This document shows, piece after piece, positions 9,400-21,205 of a stretch of 64,000 bases of DNA. This DNA is from Closterium sp. Naga37s-1 (lineage: Eukaryota; Streptophyta; Zygnematophyceae; Desmidiales; Closteriaceae): assembly GCA_947471745.1 (NCBI GenBank), contig CANJKZ010000724.1, positions 2,272,501 to 2,336,500 on the forward strand, read 5' to 3'. Both the position numbers and the translations under genes were made by a program. The number at the start of each line of letters is the position of its first letter. The first letter of the stretch is position 1. The notes beneath the pieces are model-generated. The model searched no databases. It was given only the letters and a program-made list of their open reading frames with translations, and was not told where the DNA came from.

Positions 9400-11055
9400 T
9401 AAAGGCGAGTATCTTGTTACCAAATTCATTCCCGCGTTAAAGTGGGTCACTCGCAAGTGATCTCCATGGCAGCTTGCCAGGCAGCAAGGGCTCTCTTTGA
9501 AAAGAAGTAGCGTGTGGGGGGTCGATTCTTGAAGCGCCTCAGAATCGCCAGTGACAACACCAACGCCAGCTGCAGCAGCACTGCCAGTGGAAGCAGCTGC
9601 AGCAGCAGCAGGTTTGGAGGTGCCTGGAGAACACAGAGAGCCTCCTCCACCACTGCAGTGTCTGGTGGTTCACATGGTGGGTTGGTGGATGCACGGTGGA
9701 TGAGGAGAGGGAGGGAGGGTGGGAGGGAGGAGGCGATGCATGTAAAGAAGCAGCATATGGGTGAAGGAGTGCTGGGTACTGGTGGAGAGCAAGCAGGCAT
9801 CAAGGAGGCTTTGGAGGACAAGAGGGACAATATGCAGATAGAACGACCTGATCGAGTGATAAAGAACAGAAGAAGAAAGCACAAGAGGAAAGACAAGACG
9901 CAGCTTTGGAGGGGCGTTTGTTTATACACAAGGTGTGCTGTTGTAAAGGTTCGTCTCCGTCGGTGGCTGCGAGGTCGCCGTAGCTCCGTTCGTCTCCGCC
10001 GGTGGCTGCGAGGTCGCCGTAGCTCCGTTCGTCTCCGCCGGTGGCTGCGAGGTCGCCGTAGCTCCGTTCGTCTCCGCCGGTGGCTGCGAGGTCGCCGTAG
10101 CTCCGTTCGTCTCCGCCGGTGGCTGCGAGGTCGCCGTAGCTCCGTTCGTCTCCGCCGGTGGCTGCGAGGTCGCCGTAGCTCCGTTCGTCTCCGCCGGTGG
10201 CTGCGAGGTCGCCGTAGCTCCGTTCGTCTCCGCCGGTGGCTGCGAGGTCGCCGTAGCTCCCTTCGTCTCCGCCGGTGGCTGCGAGGTCGCCGTAGCTCCG
10301 TTCGTCTCCGCCGGTGGCTGCGAGGTCGCCGTAGCTCCGTTCGTCTCCGCCGGTGGCTGCGAGGTCGTCGTAGCTCCGTTCGTCTCCGCCGGTGGCTGCG
10401 AGGTCGCTGTAGCTCCCTGGAAAGTCGCTGCGATGCCAAGCAAAGGCGGGAGGAGAAGATTGGGAAGGAAGAGGAGTGGTGGAGAACGAGAGTGACGTGA
10501 GAGAGGGAGTGAAACGGAAAAGGGAGTGATGGGAAAGGAGTGGCATGTGCGTAAGCTGTCAACACTGGGTGCAACCTGGTGACGCAGAATAATGAATGGG
10601 ATGGGTTTCTCTGTCTAAGCTGTGTGAGATGGACTTTTGAGCCGTCGATTCCACTTTCCGTGTTGTAAACACTGCTTCTGGTCAACAATGGGTGCAACCC
10701 GGTGACGAGCTTAGGCTTTGATTCCTCTATCATCAATTATTCGGCATAGACACAATGAATTCGGATAGAAAGGGCGCTTCACATGAATTATATTCAGAAT
10801 CATCAATGACTGAATAAGATGGATCTATCCGAAAGATGCGTTGACACAAGAGGGAAGTGAGAGTAAGTGGTGTCCCGGCGGAGGAAGCATGGGAGGAAGC
10901 GCTTGGATGGCATGCAAGGCTTACGAGGTTGGCACCATTGAAGGTGCAACCCCCAGCAAGGAGAAAGGAAGGAACGGCTGGGTAGCAGAAAACGAGGTGA
11001 TGCGGGCAGTAGGGATGCTGTTCCACAGAGACGAAGAGCTAGACAGAGAGATGGG
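9400..11055 (-). repeat. Receptor-unit 3' region, unit A copy
   Basis: This block recurs at 21206-22332 and in part at 25925-26582. All three lie downstream, in the minus-strand sense, of the LRR receptor-like exons, so it is probably the 3' part of that gene or its flank. On the minus strand one frame is open from 10736 to 9447. Near its end it encodes a very hydrophobic stretch followed by basic residues (LALVLSLAILRRFKNR), which could be a membrane anchor, but another frame reads as an Ala-rich stretch, so this is only a possibility. The start of the block (minus strand, near 10430) keeps a remnant of an LRR exon that is fuller in unit B at 26189-26260. Confidence 0.6.
9952..10415. repeat. 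39-bp minisatellite, about 12 copies
   Basis: The unit is TCCGTTCGTCTCCGCCGGTG followed by GCTGCGAGGTCGCCGTAGC, very uniform. As 39 is a multiple of three, each minus-strand frame gives a 13-residue protein repeat, for example GATATSQPPAETN or SYGDLAATGGDER. The homologous sites at about 21780 and 26120 hold one unit or less, so the expansion happened in unit A only. Confidence 0.95.
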
Positions 11056-11185
11056 TGTTATAATGTAATGAATTGATAGAAAATGTGAAGTACAACCCTA
11101 GATATATCAAACCCTAATCATGCAAGGAAGCAGAAATGTAACACCTAGATTAACCTAAACAACACATATAAAATATATGTTGACA
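11056..11185 (-). repeat. Candidate 3' LTR of the Copia element
   Basis: 130 bp that on the minus strand begins TGTCAACATATA and ends ATTACATTATAACA, preceded by the purine-rich stretch CTATGGGGGTG. There is no second LTR to align, so the limits are an inference from the TG..CA ends and the purine tract. Confidence 0.5.
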
Positions 11186-11478
11186 CACCCCCATAGTCTA
11201 GGTGACGGTAACCCCGTGGAAAGACAACACATATCCCATGGTGGGTCTCAAGGACACACACAGTCTGAGAGAAAACAAGGGTCACATGACCAGTCAGCAA
11301 GAACAAGAACAAACAAGGGTCACAAGACCAGTCCTCAAGAACAAGACAAATCTCAGGGTGGAGCTCAAAGTCACCACACAGTCCGAGAGCAAGCAAAAGA
11401 GCCACAAGGCCAGTTCACATGCAGGTATATAGCAAATATATTGAGATGCAAGAGTACAAGACAATAAGAACAAAGCAT

Positions 11479-13481
11479 CTACGTAAGCAAGTGAGGACGG
11501 ACCCGCACAAGGCCAAGCTGGGTGCAGAAACGCTGGTGATCACAAGGCGACAGCGCCTTGGTGACAATATCTGCAGTGTTGGCCTCAGAGACCACACGTC
11601 GTACGAGTACCTGGCCACGCTGCTGCAACTCACGCAGAAGGAAATAACGAAGCTGGTTGTGCTTCGCCTTCCCAACCAGTCGGGGCTCCTCACACAACAG
11701 GACGGCAGACGTGTTGTCGGCGAACAAGACTGGGGGAGAGCGAGGCCGCTCACCAAGGTCGGTGAGAAGGAAAGACAGCCAACGAAGCTCCTGAGCCGCC
11801 ATGGCCGCAGCGTACACCTCTGCCTCACAGCTGGAACCGGCGACGGACGACGCCCGAGTCGACCGCCACGAAACAGCACCTGCCCCGAGGCTAAAGGAGT
11901 ACCCCTGTGTAGACCGACGCGTCTCCGCGTCGTCGGCCCACGACGAGTCCGAGTAACCTGTGAGTGTAACTGGCTGTTTCCCTCCCCTGATGTACTCGCC
12001 ACATATTTCGCCACGCTCTTAGCAGCGTACCAGTGGGACGGTCGGTGTCTCCCAGGCGCAACAAAACGCGCAAGGACGCTAAGAGGGTAAGCTAGGTCTG
12101 GGCGAGTACAGGTCATCAGGTACATGAGACAACCCACCAGCTCAGGATATGGACCACTGGACTCAAATAACTCGTCCGAAGGTGGAGCCGTGAGCCCATG
12201 ATCCACACCAAGAGGGGTGAGCTGTACCTTGGAGAACGGGAAGCGAAACCGCGTGAGGATCTGCTCGACCATATGCGACTGAGTCAGCGTAATGGTACGA
12301 GCTGCCCTGTCCCTGGTGATCTGCAGGCCAAGGTAGTGCTGCAGCTCACCAAGGTCAGTGCAAGTGTGTCTCCTCTGCAGTTCCTCCTTCACGGAGGCCA
12401 GCGCGCGTCGGTCGGGAGTGGCGAACACCAGGTCGTCGACGGAGACCAAGACAAAGAACGGGGTCGAGCCACGGCGAACGAACAGTGACGGGTCAGCAGA
12501 TGACGGAAAGAAGTCAAGCGCTGCAAGGGTCGAGCGAAGTGTGTCATGCCACTCACGTGGAGCCTGACGCAGGCTGTAGACTGGTCGACGCAGCTGCCAC
12601 TGGGTCCCAGGTGGGAAAGAGCAAGTGAAGCCAGGCGGGCGACGCAGCCAGATCTGCTCGTGCAGGCTCCCCTGAAGGAACGCGGTGGAGAAGTCCAAGT
12701 AGTGCAACTCGTAGTCGCGCTGGGCTGCAATATGCAGCAACACCCGAAGAGTACTCATCTTCGGGGTGGGAGCGAAGGTCTGGAAGAAGTCCACCCCCTC
12801 TCGCTGACTGAAGACTCTCGTCACATAGCGCGCCTTGAACACAGGTGGTGATCCAGGCGGCCGCTTCACCTTGAAGAGCCATCGGCCACTGACGACATTC
12901 GTCCCAGGTGGTGGGACTGCGTCGACGTAAGTGCCTGTGGACCTATAAGATGCCATCTCTGCCTCCTCAGCTGCTATCCAGTACGAAGACCAGGGTCCCG
13001 AGACCGCCTCGGCGTGAGTGCGAGGGATCGGGATGTCAAGAGCGTCTGGATCCCCCTCAGGGGCAAGCAACATGGCGCAGAGATGAGGAATAGCGGCCGC
13101 AAGAAAACCAAGCTCGAACTGCCTGTCCTCGAGGACCTCTAGGGGAAAAACAGGAGCACCCCCAGAGAACGGAGAACGAGCAGGGCCACTCACCAAGTGA
13201 GCGGCGTAGTTAAGGCGGTGGGAAGAGGCAAAGCCAGCGACAGTGGTAACAAGTGCCGAAACAGACGGCAGAGGTGCAGTCGGGTGAGTGACCAACGCGG
13301 ACAAAACACGGGAGACGACAGGACGGGAGGCACGGAGGTAGTCGGACAACGGGTCGTGAAGCACAGTGAGGAACGACTCAGGTGGCTGTGGAAGGACAGG
13401 AGGAGGTGGAACACGTGAGCGAAGAACAAGGTGGAACGGACCGTCTGCACGGTAACGGGACCGACGACGCTCTGGGGACAC
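11479..13481 (-). pseudogene. Copia Pol remnant: reverse transcriptase and RNase H
   Basis: On the minus strand the frame from 13481 reads a typical Copia segment: AEAVSGPWSSYWIAAEEAEM, then the RT start GRWLFKVKRPPGSPPVFKAR, FSTAFLQGSLHEQIW, and the catalytic box as FVLVSVDDLVFA. The family normally has Tyr where this copy has Ser before VDD. The RT continues to the thumb (TRPDLAYPLSVLARF). Near 11980-11990 the frame is lost, with a few residues missing. RNase H resumes in another frame and runs to 11479 (EVYAAAMAAQELRWL, FADNTSAVLL, ANTADIVTKAL). Frameshift, altered catalytic box and missing upstream domains make it inactive. Confidence 0.9.
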
Positions 13482-13900
13482 AGCACGACTGAGGGGAGAA
13501 CGACGAGTCCACTGGGAGGAGGAAAGGGACTCAACAGGGGGAACAGGAGGGGACGGTAGGGGACCACGAACAAAGCGTGCAGGTGCTGGGTCGGGGAGGT
13601 CGTGTAGTCGCAGTCGCTGCTACTCCGCCTCCTCTGGCGTCTGCTGCGACGGCACTGGCCCCTCCTGCTGCTCCTGTGGCTCCGCCTCTGTCCTCTCCTG
13701 CTGCGACTGCAGCTGCACCCGCTGCTGCGACCGGGACTCCTGCTCTACCCTGTCGTGCTGCTGCTGTGACTCCTCCTCTACTCTCTCCTGCTGCTGTAGC
13801 TGCTGCTGCTGCTGCTGCTCCTGCTGCCGCTGCTGCTGATTGCATCAGGCATGGTGATTGCATGGTGATTGCAATCAGGCATCGTCCCTGCAAGGCGATT

Positions 13901-14255
13901 GTTGCCAAGTCCACTGGAGAGGGGTGGATGATGGGACATGGAGGGAAGGAGAGAACCAGAGCAGGAGATGAGAAGAAGAGAGAGGTGGAGAGGATGAGAG
14001 AGAGGAGGGAAGGGAGAGAGTAGAGGAGAGAAGAAGAAGGTAGAAGGAGAAGAGACGAGGAGAGGAGAAGAAGACAGAGATGACGCCGTGGAAGAGTGTG
14101 AGTGCTATAGCTGAAAGGAGTTCGCTTTCAGAAAAACACATCCACTCCACACCACCAGGCGGGATCACCACCCTCTCAAATCCCCCATGCTTGGCAGAGA
14201 GAGCGAGGTGGAAAGAAGGAATGGAGAGGGGAGGTTGGAGGGAAAACAAGCGCAC
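13901..14255. other. No gene recognised
   Basis: Purine-rich sequence (GAGAGG-type runs on the plus strand) between the Copia remnant and the last LRR exon of unit A. It probably combines the 5' breakpoint of the Copia element with intron sequence of the receptor gene. Confidence 0.4.
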
Positions 14256-14345
14256 AGGAAGCCGAGTCCTTGGAGGTGGGCAATGGAGGCGGGAATGGTG
14301 CCACTCAGATTGTTGCTCTGGAGGTTCCTGCCATGGCATGGCATG

Positions 14346-14575
14346 AGATGGGATGGGATGGGATGGGATGGGATGGGATGGGATGGGATGGGATCGGATG
14401 GGATGGGATGGGATGCGATGGGATGGGATGGGATGGGATGGGATGGGATGGGATGGGATGGGATGGGATGGGATTGGATGGGATGGGATGGGATGGGATG
14501 GGATGGGATGGGATGGGATGGGATGGGATGGGATGGGATGGGATGGGATGGGATCGGATGGGATGAGATGGTGTG
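14346..14575. repeat. (GGGAT)n array
   Basis: About 45 copies of the pentamer on the plus strand, with scattered variants. It starts about 20 bp from the 3' splice site of the LRR exon at 14256-14327, so on the transcribed strand it is a CCATC-rich run just upstream of the acceptor. Confidence 0.95.
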
Positions 14576-14639
14576 GGATGGACGGCTAGGGCAATAACTC
14601 ACAGGGCACTCACTCACATATTTCACTTCCTTAATCGCG

Positions 14640-14930
14640 TATAAGAACTGGAGGTAATGAGCTCAAGGCTCAAGAACGGATGGGCAGGGAATCAGAGGCA
14701 ATCTCTAATGAGATCACCGAAAGTTGGGTCCACTTTGGGTCTCATCTAAAACCAACTTCGGGTCTTTCGGCAAAAAACTGCCCCTGTTTCCGAAAGACAA
14801 AATGTTTGATCAGAAGTTTAACCAAAAGCTTCGAGTCTTCCTGGGACAGCCCCAAGCTTGACACGAGCCAGGAACGTACCCAGAGATTGTGTGACACCTG
14901 GGTAGGGTTGGGATGTTGATGTAACGCCCA
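14640..14930 (-). repeat. LTR-like remnant, unit A
   Basis: Shares ATAAGAACTG near 14641 and GGTTGGGATGTTGATGTAAC near 14906 with the LTR-like piece at 26595-26791 in unit B, so it was there before the units were duplicated. It is degenerate at the outer edge and has no primer-binding site here. Confidence 0.45.
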
Positions 14931-15181
14931 ACCCAGAAAAATTACAACTACACTGAATTAAAATATACATATGAATATATACAAATACAAAGTCGAGATC
15001 AAAGGCTCACTCTCCCACCCATTTACTCACTGAATACTATCATGCCTGATCATCCCACAGCACCCCGCATGCCTTCCCCATAACGACTCACAACTCCCAC
15101 ATCTGATTGAGTCTGCTGATTGTCCCGGGAATGGAGCCTGAGAAACCGTTGTCGTTGAGTCTCCTCGTGCATGGAAAGCAT

Positions 15182-15206
15182 TTGGGGGGGGGGGGGGGGG
15201 GGGGGG
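15182..15206. repeat. Poly(G) run
   Basis: A run of about 23 G on the plus strand inside an intron of the unit A receptor gene. Its exact length is likely to be variable or an assembly uncertainty. Confidence 0.8.
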
Positions 15207-15400
15207 AAAGAAGGGGAAGGTAGGGACTTGACAGCTGACTGGAAGTTTTGTACTCTTCAAAACTTTATGTCAACGGATAGAAGGGAAGGTTAAGGTGACG
15301 TAAGGATGGGCGCACAGGAAGTGAAGTTCGGTGAGGCGGCCAATGAAGGCGGGAATGGTGCCACTCAGGCTGTTGCCCTGTAGGTCCCTGCCATGGCATG

Positions 15401-15481
15401 TGATGGGACGGGATGGGATGGGATGGGATGGGATGGGATGGGATGGGATGGGATAGGATGGGATGGGATGGGATGGGATGG
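15401..15481. repeat. (GGGAT)n array
   Basis: About 16 copies, next to the acceptor side of the LRR exon at 15316-15387. Same position relative to the exon as the array at 14346 and the one at 27262 in unit B. Confidence 0.93.
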
Positions 15482-17333
15482 CACAAACAAGGTACACCAT
15501 GAGCGGCAGTATGCTCAGTAGCTCACCGTGGAAACAAAGTAATGGATAGAAGAAACACGGATAAAGAGACGGTGTTGGAATCCGAATCACTCACTCATAG
15601 TCGGATGAAGAGACTCCACACAGGCAGATCGTCCTGGCTAGCCACTAGCCCATATAGATGCCTCCACTCGCTCCTGCACTCACTCATCCACTCACTTGTT
15701 CCTTGGATTCCTTGCTCACTCACGCAATCCATCACCTCACTCACAGAACCCATCACCTCACTCACAGTTCCACCCTCACCTCGCTGGCCCCCCTGTAAGA
15801 AAAGGAAAAAAATCGCACAGTTTGCACTGGTACCTTTTACATTCTGATCTAGTGCGGTTTCTGTTTCCGTAAGCTGGGTGCTAGCCCAGGACCCCAACCT
15901 CATCCAAACGAGATTGAACCGTACATTTTGAAACCTTCAACCCACCAATTGGAGGTTTCAACTGATCTCATAGTATTATGTCATTGGATTCCCTTCTGTA
16001 CCCATCCTTCCCAACTCATTTGTGATCCACCTAGAAGAGCTTCGAGCCTCGAGCTCCAAAGCCTACTTCACAACTCCAACCCGGTAAACCTACTCTACTC
16101 ACTCTATCTATCTCAAGCTCCTTTCCAGATGGTTCCACCCAACCTCTCTTTCAGCCTCTTACTTTCACCCACCCGTTTACTCCCTCAGCAGGAACCTAGC
16201 GTGCCATCCCATTGACTCACTCCACTCGACTCCACTCCACTCCATTCCACTCCACTCCACCCCAGTCCACTCCACTCCATCCCACAGCACCTTGCATGCC
16301 CACCCCCATCACCACTCACAACTCCACCAGCTGCTTGAGGCTGCTAATTGCCTCTGGAATGGAGCCTGAAAGTCCGCAATTGCGAAGATTTCTGGAAATG
16401 GAGAGGTTGGGGGGAGGGCGGAAAGGAAAAGGGTGGGGAGAGGGGCTGATTCTATTGATGTAAGAGTCTGAAGTTTCAGAATATTAATCCTCCAATCAAG
16501 GCTTTTTAGAATTCTCGATTAGTCAAGTCTGATTGATTAAATATTTTTAATCAATATAATGATAATGAGTGCATAATATTTTAACCCTAATAATCAGTGT
16601 GACTGACTCTCCTTCATATCAAATTGAACAACCTTCAACCCAACCCCACACTCTCTTCCCCACGCCTCCCTCCATTTCCATTGGCTCTCACAGTCCAAGC
16701 CTTCCCCTTTTCCTCTCACATCTCACAGCCAGAACCTCCCCTGTCCCTCCCATCGCCCGTCTCAACCAACTCCTCCTCTCGCCACTTGCGGTATACCCAT
16801 CTCCTCCTCGCTGCTTGAAACTCACACAGCCTTCCGATTACACCTCTCCCAGCCCAGACAGCTTCCCCTCTCGCCTCTCACAGTCCACAAAGCCCTACCT
16901 TCTCCCCTATCTCAACCGGTCCAACCAACTCTCGGTCCTTACAGTCAAACGCACTCTCTCTCAGAAGTAGTTCATATATATAATATATATACATACACAT
17001 ACATATATAAATATATATATTCAGTTGACTAACAGTGACAAACTCAGAGCTGCCCTACTGTGAAGACTGAGCCTCTTACTGCTTTGCGGCGGACGAGCAT
17101 AATGTGTCTCACACGCACCGGCAGTGCATGTGCAGTGCATGTGTCTGCACTGCTTCGTGCATAGTTGCTGATAGGAAAACATATTCAACCTGCAGGGCAG
17201 AACCATCATTTTGCACTCATTCTCTCACTCACTCACGCTCAGACATTCACTCTCTCATTCACACCAGCAATCATTGATCTACCACACCTGATCATCCCAC
17301 AGCACCTTGCATGCCTACCCCACCACCACTCAC
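15482..17333. other. Introns of the unit A receptor gene
   Basis: Apart from the LRR exon at 16320-16391 I see no coding sequence. 16450-16990 is A+T-richer with CT-rich stretches, and 16975-17030 is an AT-rich TATATA tract. 15540-16320 aligns by eye with 27680-28420 of unit B. Confidence 0.5.
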
Positions 17334-17879
17334 AACTCCTGCAGCTCCTTGAGGCTGCTGATTGCCTCTGGAATGGAGCCTGAAAAGTTGTTGCCCTGGA
17401 TATCCCTGGTGAATGGAGAGGGTTCGGCGGAAAAAGGAGAGGGTTCGGCGGAAAAAGGAGAGAAGCGTGGAGAGGGGAGAGGAATCATTGGGTGGGGAAG
17501 GTCGGAACAGAAGGTATGGGGAAGAGGGGTAAAATGGAAGGGGGGGGGATGAAATGCAGTGCATGAATGGAGTAGAAACGGTGCAGAGTCGTGAAAGCAA
17601 GCGAACTAGTATGGTACTCTGGAGTATAGTGAGAGTATCGGAAAGGAAGTTGAGATAAAGAAAAAGGTCATAAGGGTACGATGTATATGGGAAATGATGT
17701 AACGAGGTGAATGGTATGGCATGGCAGATGGTGCATGGCAGATGGTGCATGGCAGATGGTGCATGGCAGCACGCACAGTGAAGTCATGTCTGTGAGGCTC
17801 AAGATCCACGCAGCCAGCTCCCCAGACAGGTGATGATTCCACAACAACTCCCTGATGATGCAACAGAAGAAGCGAGGGA

Positions 17880-18112
17880 GCATGGCAAAAGGAGGCAGCA
17901 TGAGAAAAGGAGGCAGCATCGGAAAAGGAGGCAGCATGGCAAAAGGAGGCAGCATGGGAAAAGGAGGCAGCATGAGAAAAGGAGGCAGCATCGGAAAAGG
18001 AGGCAGCATGGCAAAAGGAGGCAGCATGGGAAAAGGAGGCAGCATGGGAAAAGGACGCAGCATGGGAAAAGGAGGCAGCATGGGAAAAGGAGGCAGCATG
18101 GAAAAATATGGG
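17880..18112. repeat. 18-bp minisatellite
   Basis: Unit AGGAGGCAGCATGGGAAA with variants, about 13 copies, in the intron between two LRR exons of unit A. Confidence 0.9.
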
Positions 18113-18132
18113 AGGATGGCTTAGAGCGTCCG

Positions 18133-18378
18133 GGTGCCATCACATGCCATCACATGCCATCACATGCCATCACATGCCATCCCATGCCATCCCATGCCAA
18201 CCCATGCCATCCCATGCCATCCCGTGCCATCCCATGCCATCCCATGCCATCCCATGCCATCCCATGCCATCCCATGCCATCCCATGCCATCCCATGCCAT
18301 CCCATGCCATCACATGCCATCACATGCCATAACATGCCATCACATGCCATCACATGCAATCCCATGCCATCACATGCC
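18133..18378. repeat. 10-bp array
   Basis: Unit CATCCCATGC or CATCACATGC, about 24 copies, ending 16 bp before the LRR exon at 18395-18466 and so lying just past its 5' splice site on the transcribed strand. Confidence 0.92.
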
Positions 18379-18681
18379 CCTCACCCGGCCTTACAGAGAC
18401 TGCAGCTTCTACAGCTGGGAGAGCTGCTCTGGTAGTGACTCCAGTAGATCGTTTGCCAAAAAACTCCTGCTTGCATCCATCCATGCACCATGCAGGTGGA
18501 GTGTTTGCATCATCGGAGGATGGTGCAGGGGAGAGAAGAAGGTTGACCAGAGGCCGAAGGAAAGAAACAAGGGGCAGGAGAAGCAATGGAGTGGGGAGCA
18601 GTAGGCGAAGCAGGTGGGAGCAAAGAGATCATGGCGATGGGGTGTGAGGGGCCAGATGGGGTGTGAGGAGCTAGATGGACA

Positions 18682-19676
18682 TGCTTACAGCGCAGTGACA
18701 CGCTTACAGTGCAGTGACATGCTTACAGTGCAATGACATGCTTACAGTGCAATGACATGCTTACATTGCAATGACATGCTTACAGTGCAATGACATGCTT
18801 ACAGTGCAATGACATGCTTACAATGCAATGACATGCTTACAGTGCAATGACATGCTTACAGTGCAATGACATGCTTACAGCGCAGTGACATGCTTAAAGT
18901 GCAATGACTTGCTTTCAGTGCAATGACATGCTTACAGTGCAATGACATGCTTACAGTGCAATGACATGCTTCCATTGCAATGACATGCTTACAGTGCAAT
19001 GACATGCTTACAGTGCAATGACATGCTTCCAGTGCAATGAAATGCTTCCAGTGCAATGACATGCTTACAGTGCAATGACATGCTTACAGTGCAATGACAT
19101 GCTTCCAGTGCAATGACATGCTTCCAGTGCAATGAAATGCTTCCAATCCAATGACATGCTTACAGTGCAATGACATGCTTACAGCGCAGTGACATGCTTA
19201 CAGTGCAATGACATGCTTACAGTGCAATGACATGCTTACAGTGCAATGACATGCTTACAGTGCAATGACATGCTTCCAGTGCAATGACATGCTTACAGTG
19301 CAATGACATTCTTACAGTGCAATGACATGCTACCAGTGCAATGACATGCTTACAGTGCAATGACATGCTTACAGTGAAATGAAATGCTTACAGTGCAATG
19401 ACATGCGTACAGTGCAATGACATGCTTACAGTGCAATGACATGCTTACAGTGCAATGACATGCTTACAGTGCAACGACATGCTTACAGTGCAACGACATG
19501 CTTACAGTGCAATGACATGCTTACAGTGCAATGACATGTTTACAGTGCAATGGCATGCTTACAGTGCAACGACATGCTTACAGTGCAATGACATGCTTAC
19601 AGTGCAATGACATTCTTACAGTGCAGTGACATGCTTACAGTGCAATGACATGCTTACAGTGCAATGACATGCTTAC
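18682..19676 (-). repeat. 19-bp minisatellite built from an exon end and its 5' splice site
   Basis: About 52 copies of a unit that reads ATGTCATTGCACTGTAAGC on the minus strand. The LRRNT-like exon at 19803-19677 ends ATGTCATTGCACT and is followed directly by GTAAGC, so every unit repeats the end of the exon plus its donor site. Unit B has only two or three copies at about 30895-30945. Most units are intact, some have T to C or A to C changes. Confidence 0.93.
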
Positions 19677-20149
19677 AGTGCAATGACATGCCCGTCGCCA
19701 TCACACTCCACGGAATGCATGCTGCTGCAATCGCCGACCCTCTTCAACGTGCTCGTACCCGCGGCCTCTTTCCATTCTTGTGCCAGACTCTCCAAAGTTT
19801 CCACTGCCATTCATTCACGCCATTTGTCCGTGCCATACCCCCCCCCACCCCCCCCTTCCCCCCCCCCCGACGATGCAGCATGCCATGCCACAGAACGTGT
19901 TGGGGACATTCCAACAGAAATGGAGAGGCGGGAGGAAAATCGAGAGGGTAAATGGATTTTTGAAGTGGGGATGGCAAGAGGGACGGCTGCAAGCAGCAGA
20001 GATAAGTAGTTGCTGGTGCGGAGTTCATGTTGCATGCTGAATAGGGTTACGGTCCTGGGGCGGTATGGCACATGGAACGGCCGCTTAGTGTCAGGGAATT
20101 CAAGTTGTGGCCGTAAAAAGGAGGAAGTGAAGGGAATTAACAGGGTGCA

Positions 20150-21205
20150 TCACGGCTTACTGTCAACCCTAATCACGGCTTACTCTCGGCGTCCACCACG
20201 GGAGCAGCGCGTGCCGCGAGGGGCCGCAAAATGCAGCAGCGCGCCACCACCAGCGCCACCACCGCCGCTCTCGCCGCTACCATGACGCCGCCGCGCCTCC
20301 CCATCGCCGCGGCGGACCGCGGCCCCATCGATGCTCTCCGCGCGCGCTGCCCGCCGTGCGCTCGTTTCACGTCGCCGACGAACACCCCCACCCGGTGAAC
20401 ATGTCGGTCTTGCCCGAATGCGGCCCTGCCGCACGCACGGCTCCCGAACGCCCTGCACGCGGCACGCCTTGCCCAAACGCGCGTGACCCGTACGTTGGAG
20501 CTTCTTTGCTGTTGCGTGCTCGTGAGCCGTTGCTAGGATCAACGGTGACAGTTCGTTTACTGATTCAGCCGCATGGCGAGGCGACTGGTAGTGCGAAAAA
20601 AATCTCGTCTTTGCCTTCGTCTCGAACACGCAATCAATGGGGAGTGTGATTGAGTGATGTGTGAGAACAACCAGCCCAGAATAGCTCGCGCAATGTATTG
20701 GCTTCTTCACCTACCAACGTTTTGGATATGTGCAAACAGCTCTCTGAACCGCATGCTATCATCGCCGTTCTTGAATCAAAGCCCGGAAGAATTTGACGAC
20801 TTGGGCTGACCAGTGTGGTTGGTGGTGTGGGGGAAGCGTTGGGTGCAGAGTTTAACCCGTTACAGTGAAACGCCAGACATAGCGTTGTGTCCGTATTTCA
20901 TTAGACTTCACATGTTCCATTAGGCCAAATTAGCTATGTGGGTGAAGACTTCACGATAAATGTATATGCATCATGTGTGAAGAATAATTAGAGTTACGAA
21001 CTTCATCATACTGGGGAAAACAGCATCAAGCGCAAACTTTGAAAGTCATTTCAAGGACATACAGTGTAGGACGGAGGAGGCATAGAGGAACTTGAGGAGG
21101 TCAAGCTTAATGCTATGCTAGTAAAAAATCGCAATGGAGCATAAATATCGAATACCGTACAACTCAAGAACAACAATACCGTACTTATGATATCATGCCG
21201 ATACG
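20150..21205. repeat. Receptor-unit 5' flank, copy A
   Basis: Homologous to 149-1255 over most of its length and to about 31660-32500 with more change. It lies just upstream of the unit A receptor gene on the minus strand. The plus-strand ORF that starts MQQRATTSATTAALAA begins at 20231 and is shorter than in copy 0. Confidence 0.7.

Larger units (their letters stand above)
11056..13900 (-). mobile_element. Ty1/Copia retrotransposon, 5'-truncated and decayed
   Basis: The element has, in minus-strand order, a Gln/Glu-rich linker (about 13900-13620), the region upstream of RT, RT, RNase H, a purine-rich stretch ending GGGGGTG (near 11186-11195), and a candidate 3' LTR at 11056-11185. Gag, protease and integrase are absent, and no second LTR is seen at the 5' side. 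It lies inside receptor unit A, between the last LRR exon at 14256 and the 3' region at 9400-11055, and so interrupts that gene copy. Confidence 0.85.
14256..20035 (-). pseudogene. LRR receptor-like gene, unit A (damaged)
   Basis: Minus-strand order: a possible signal peptide from ATG 20035 (MQHELRTSNYLSLLLAAVPL); an LRRNT-like exon 19803-19677 (VETLESLAQEWKEAAG ... DGDGHVIAL); then LRR exons 18466-18395, 17851-17777, 17405-17334, 16391-16320, 15387-15316, 15163-15092 and 14327-14256. Six are exactly 72 bp and one is 75 bp. All start after AG, end before GT and break a codon after its second base, so they can be joined, lost or duplicated without frame change. The consensus is NLxxNxLSGxIPxxIxxLxxLxxL, the plant extracellular type, which suggests a receptor-like protein or kinase at the cell surface. 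No kinase domain is visible. The exon at 18395-18466 has an in-frame TAG and the Copia element cuts off the 3' part, so I call it a pseudogene. Confidence 0.75.

Noticed and set aside
9447..9700. Membrane-spanning segment of the receptor protein
   Set aside because: The hydrophobic frame is repeated in unit B, but it is built on CTG/CAG-type repeats and another frame is equally open, so I do not list it as a domain.
13577..14023. Ala-rich plus-strand ORF
   Set aside because: Antisense of the Gln/Glu linker of the Copia polyprotein, coded by CTG-type repeats.
18682..19676. CRISPR-like array
   Set aside because: The 19-bp units are head to tail with no unique spacers, and the setting is a eukaryotic intron.
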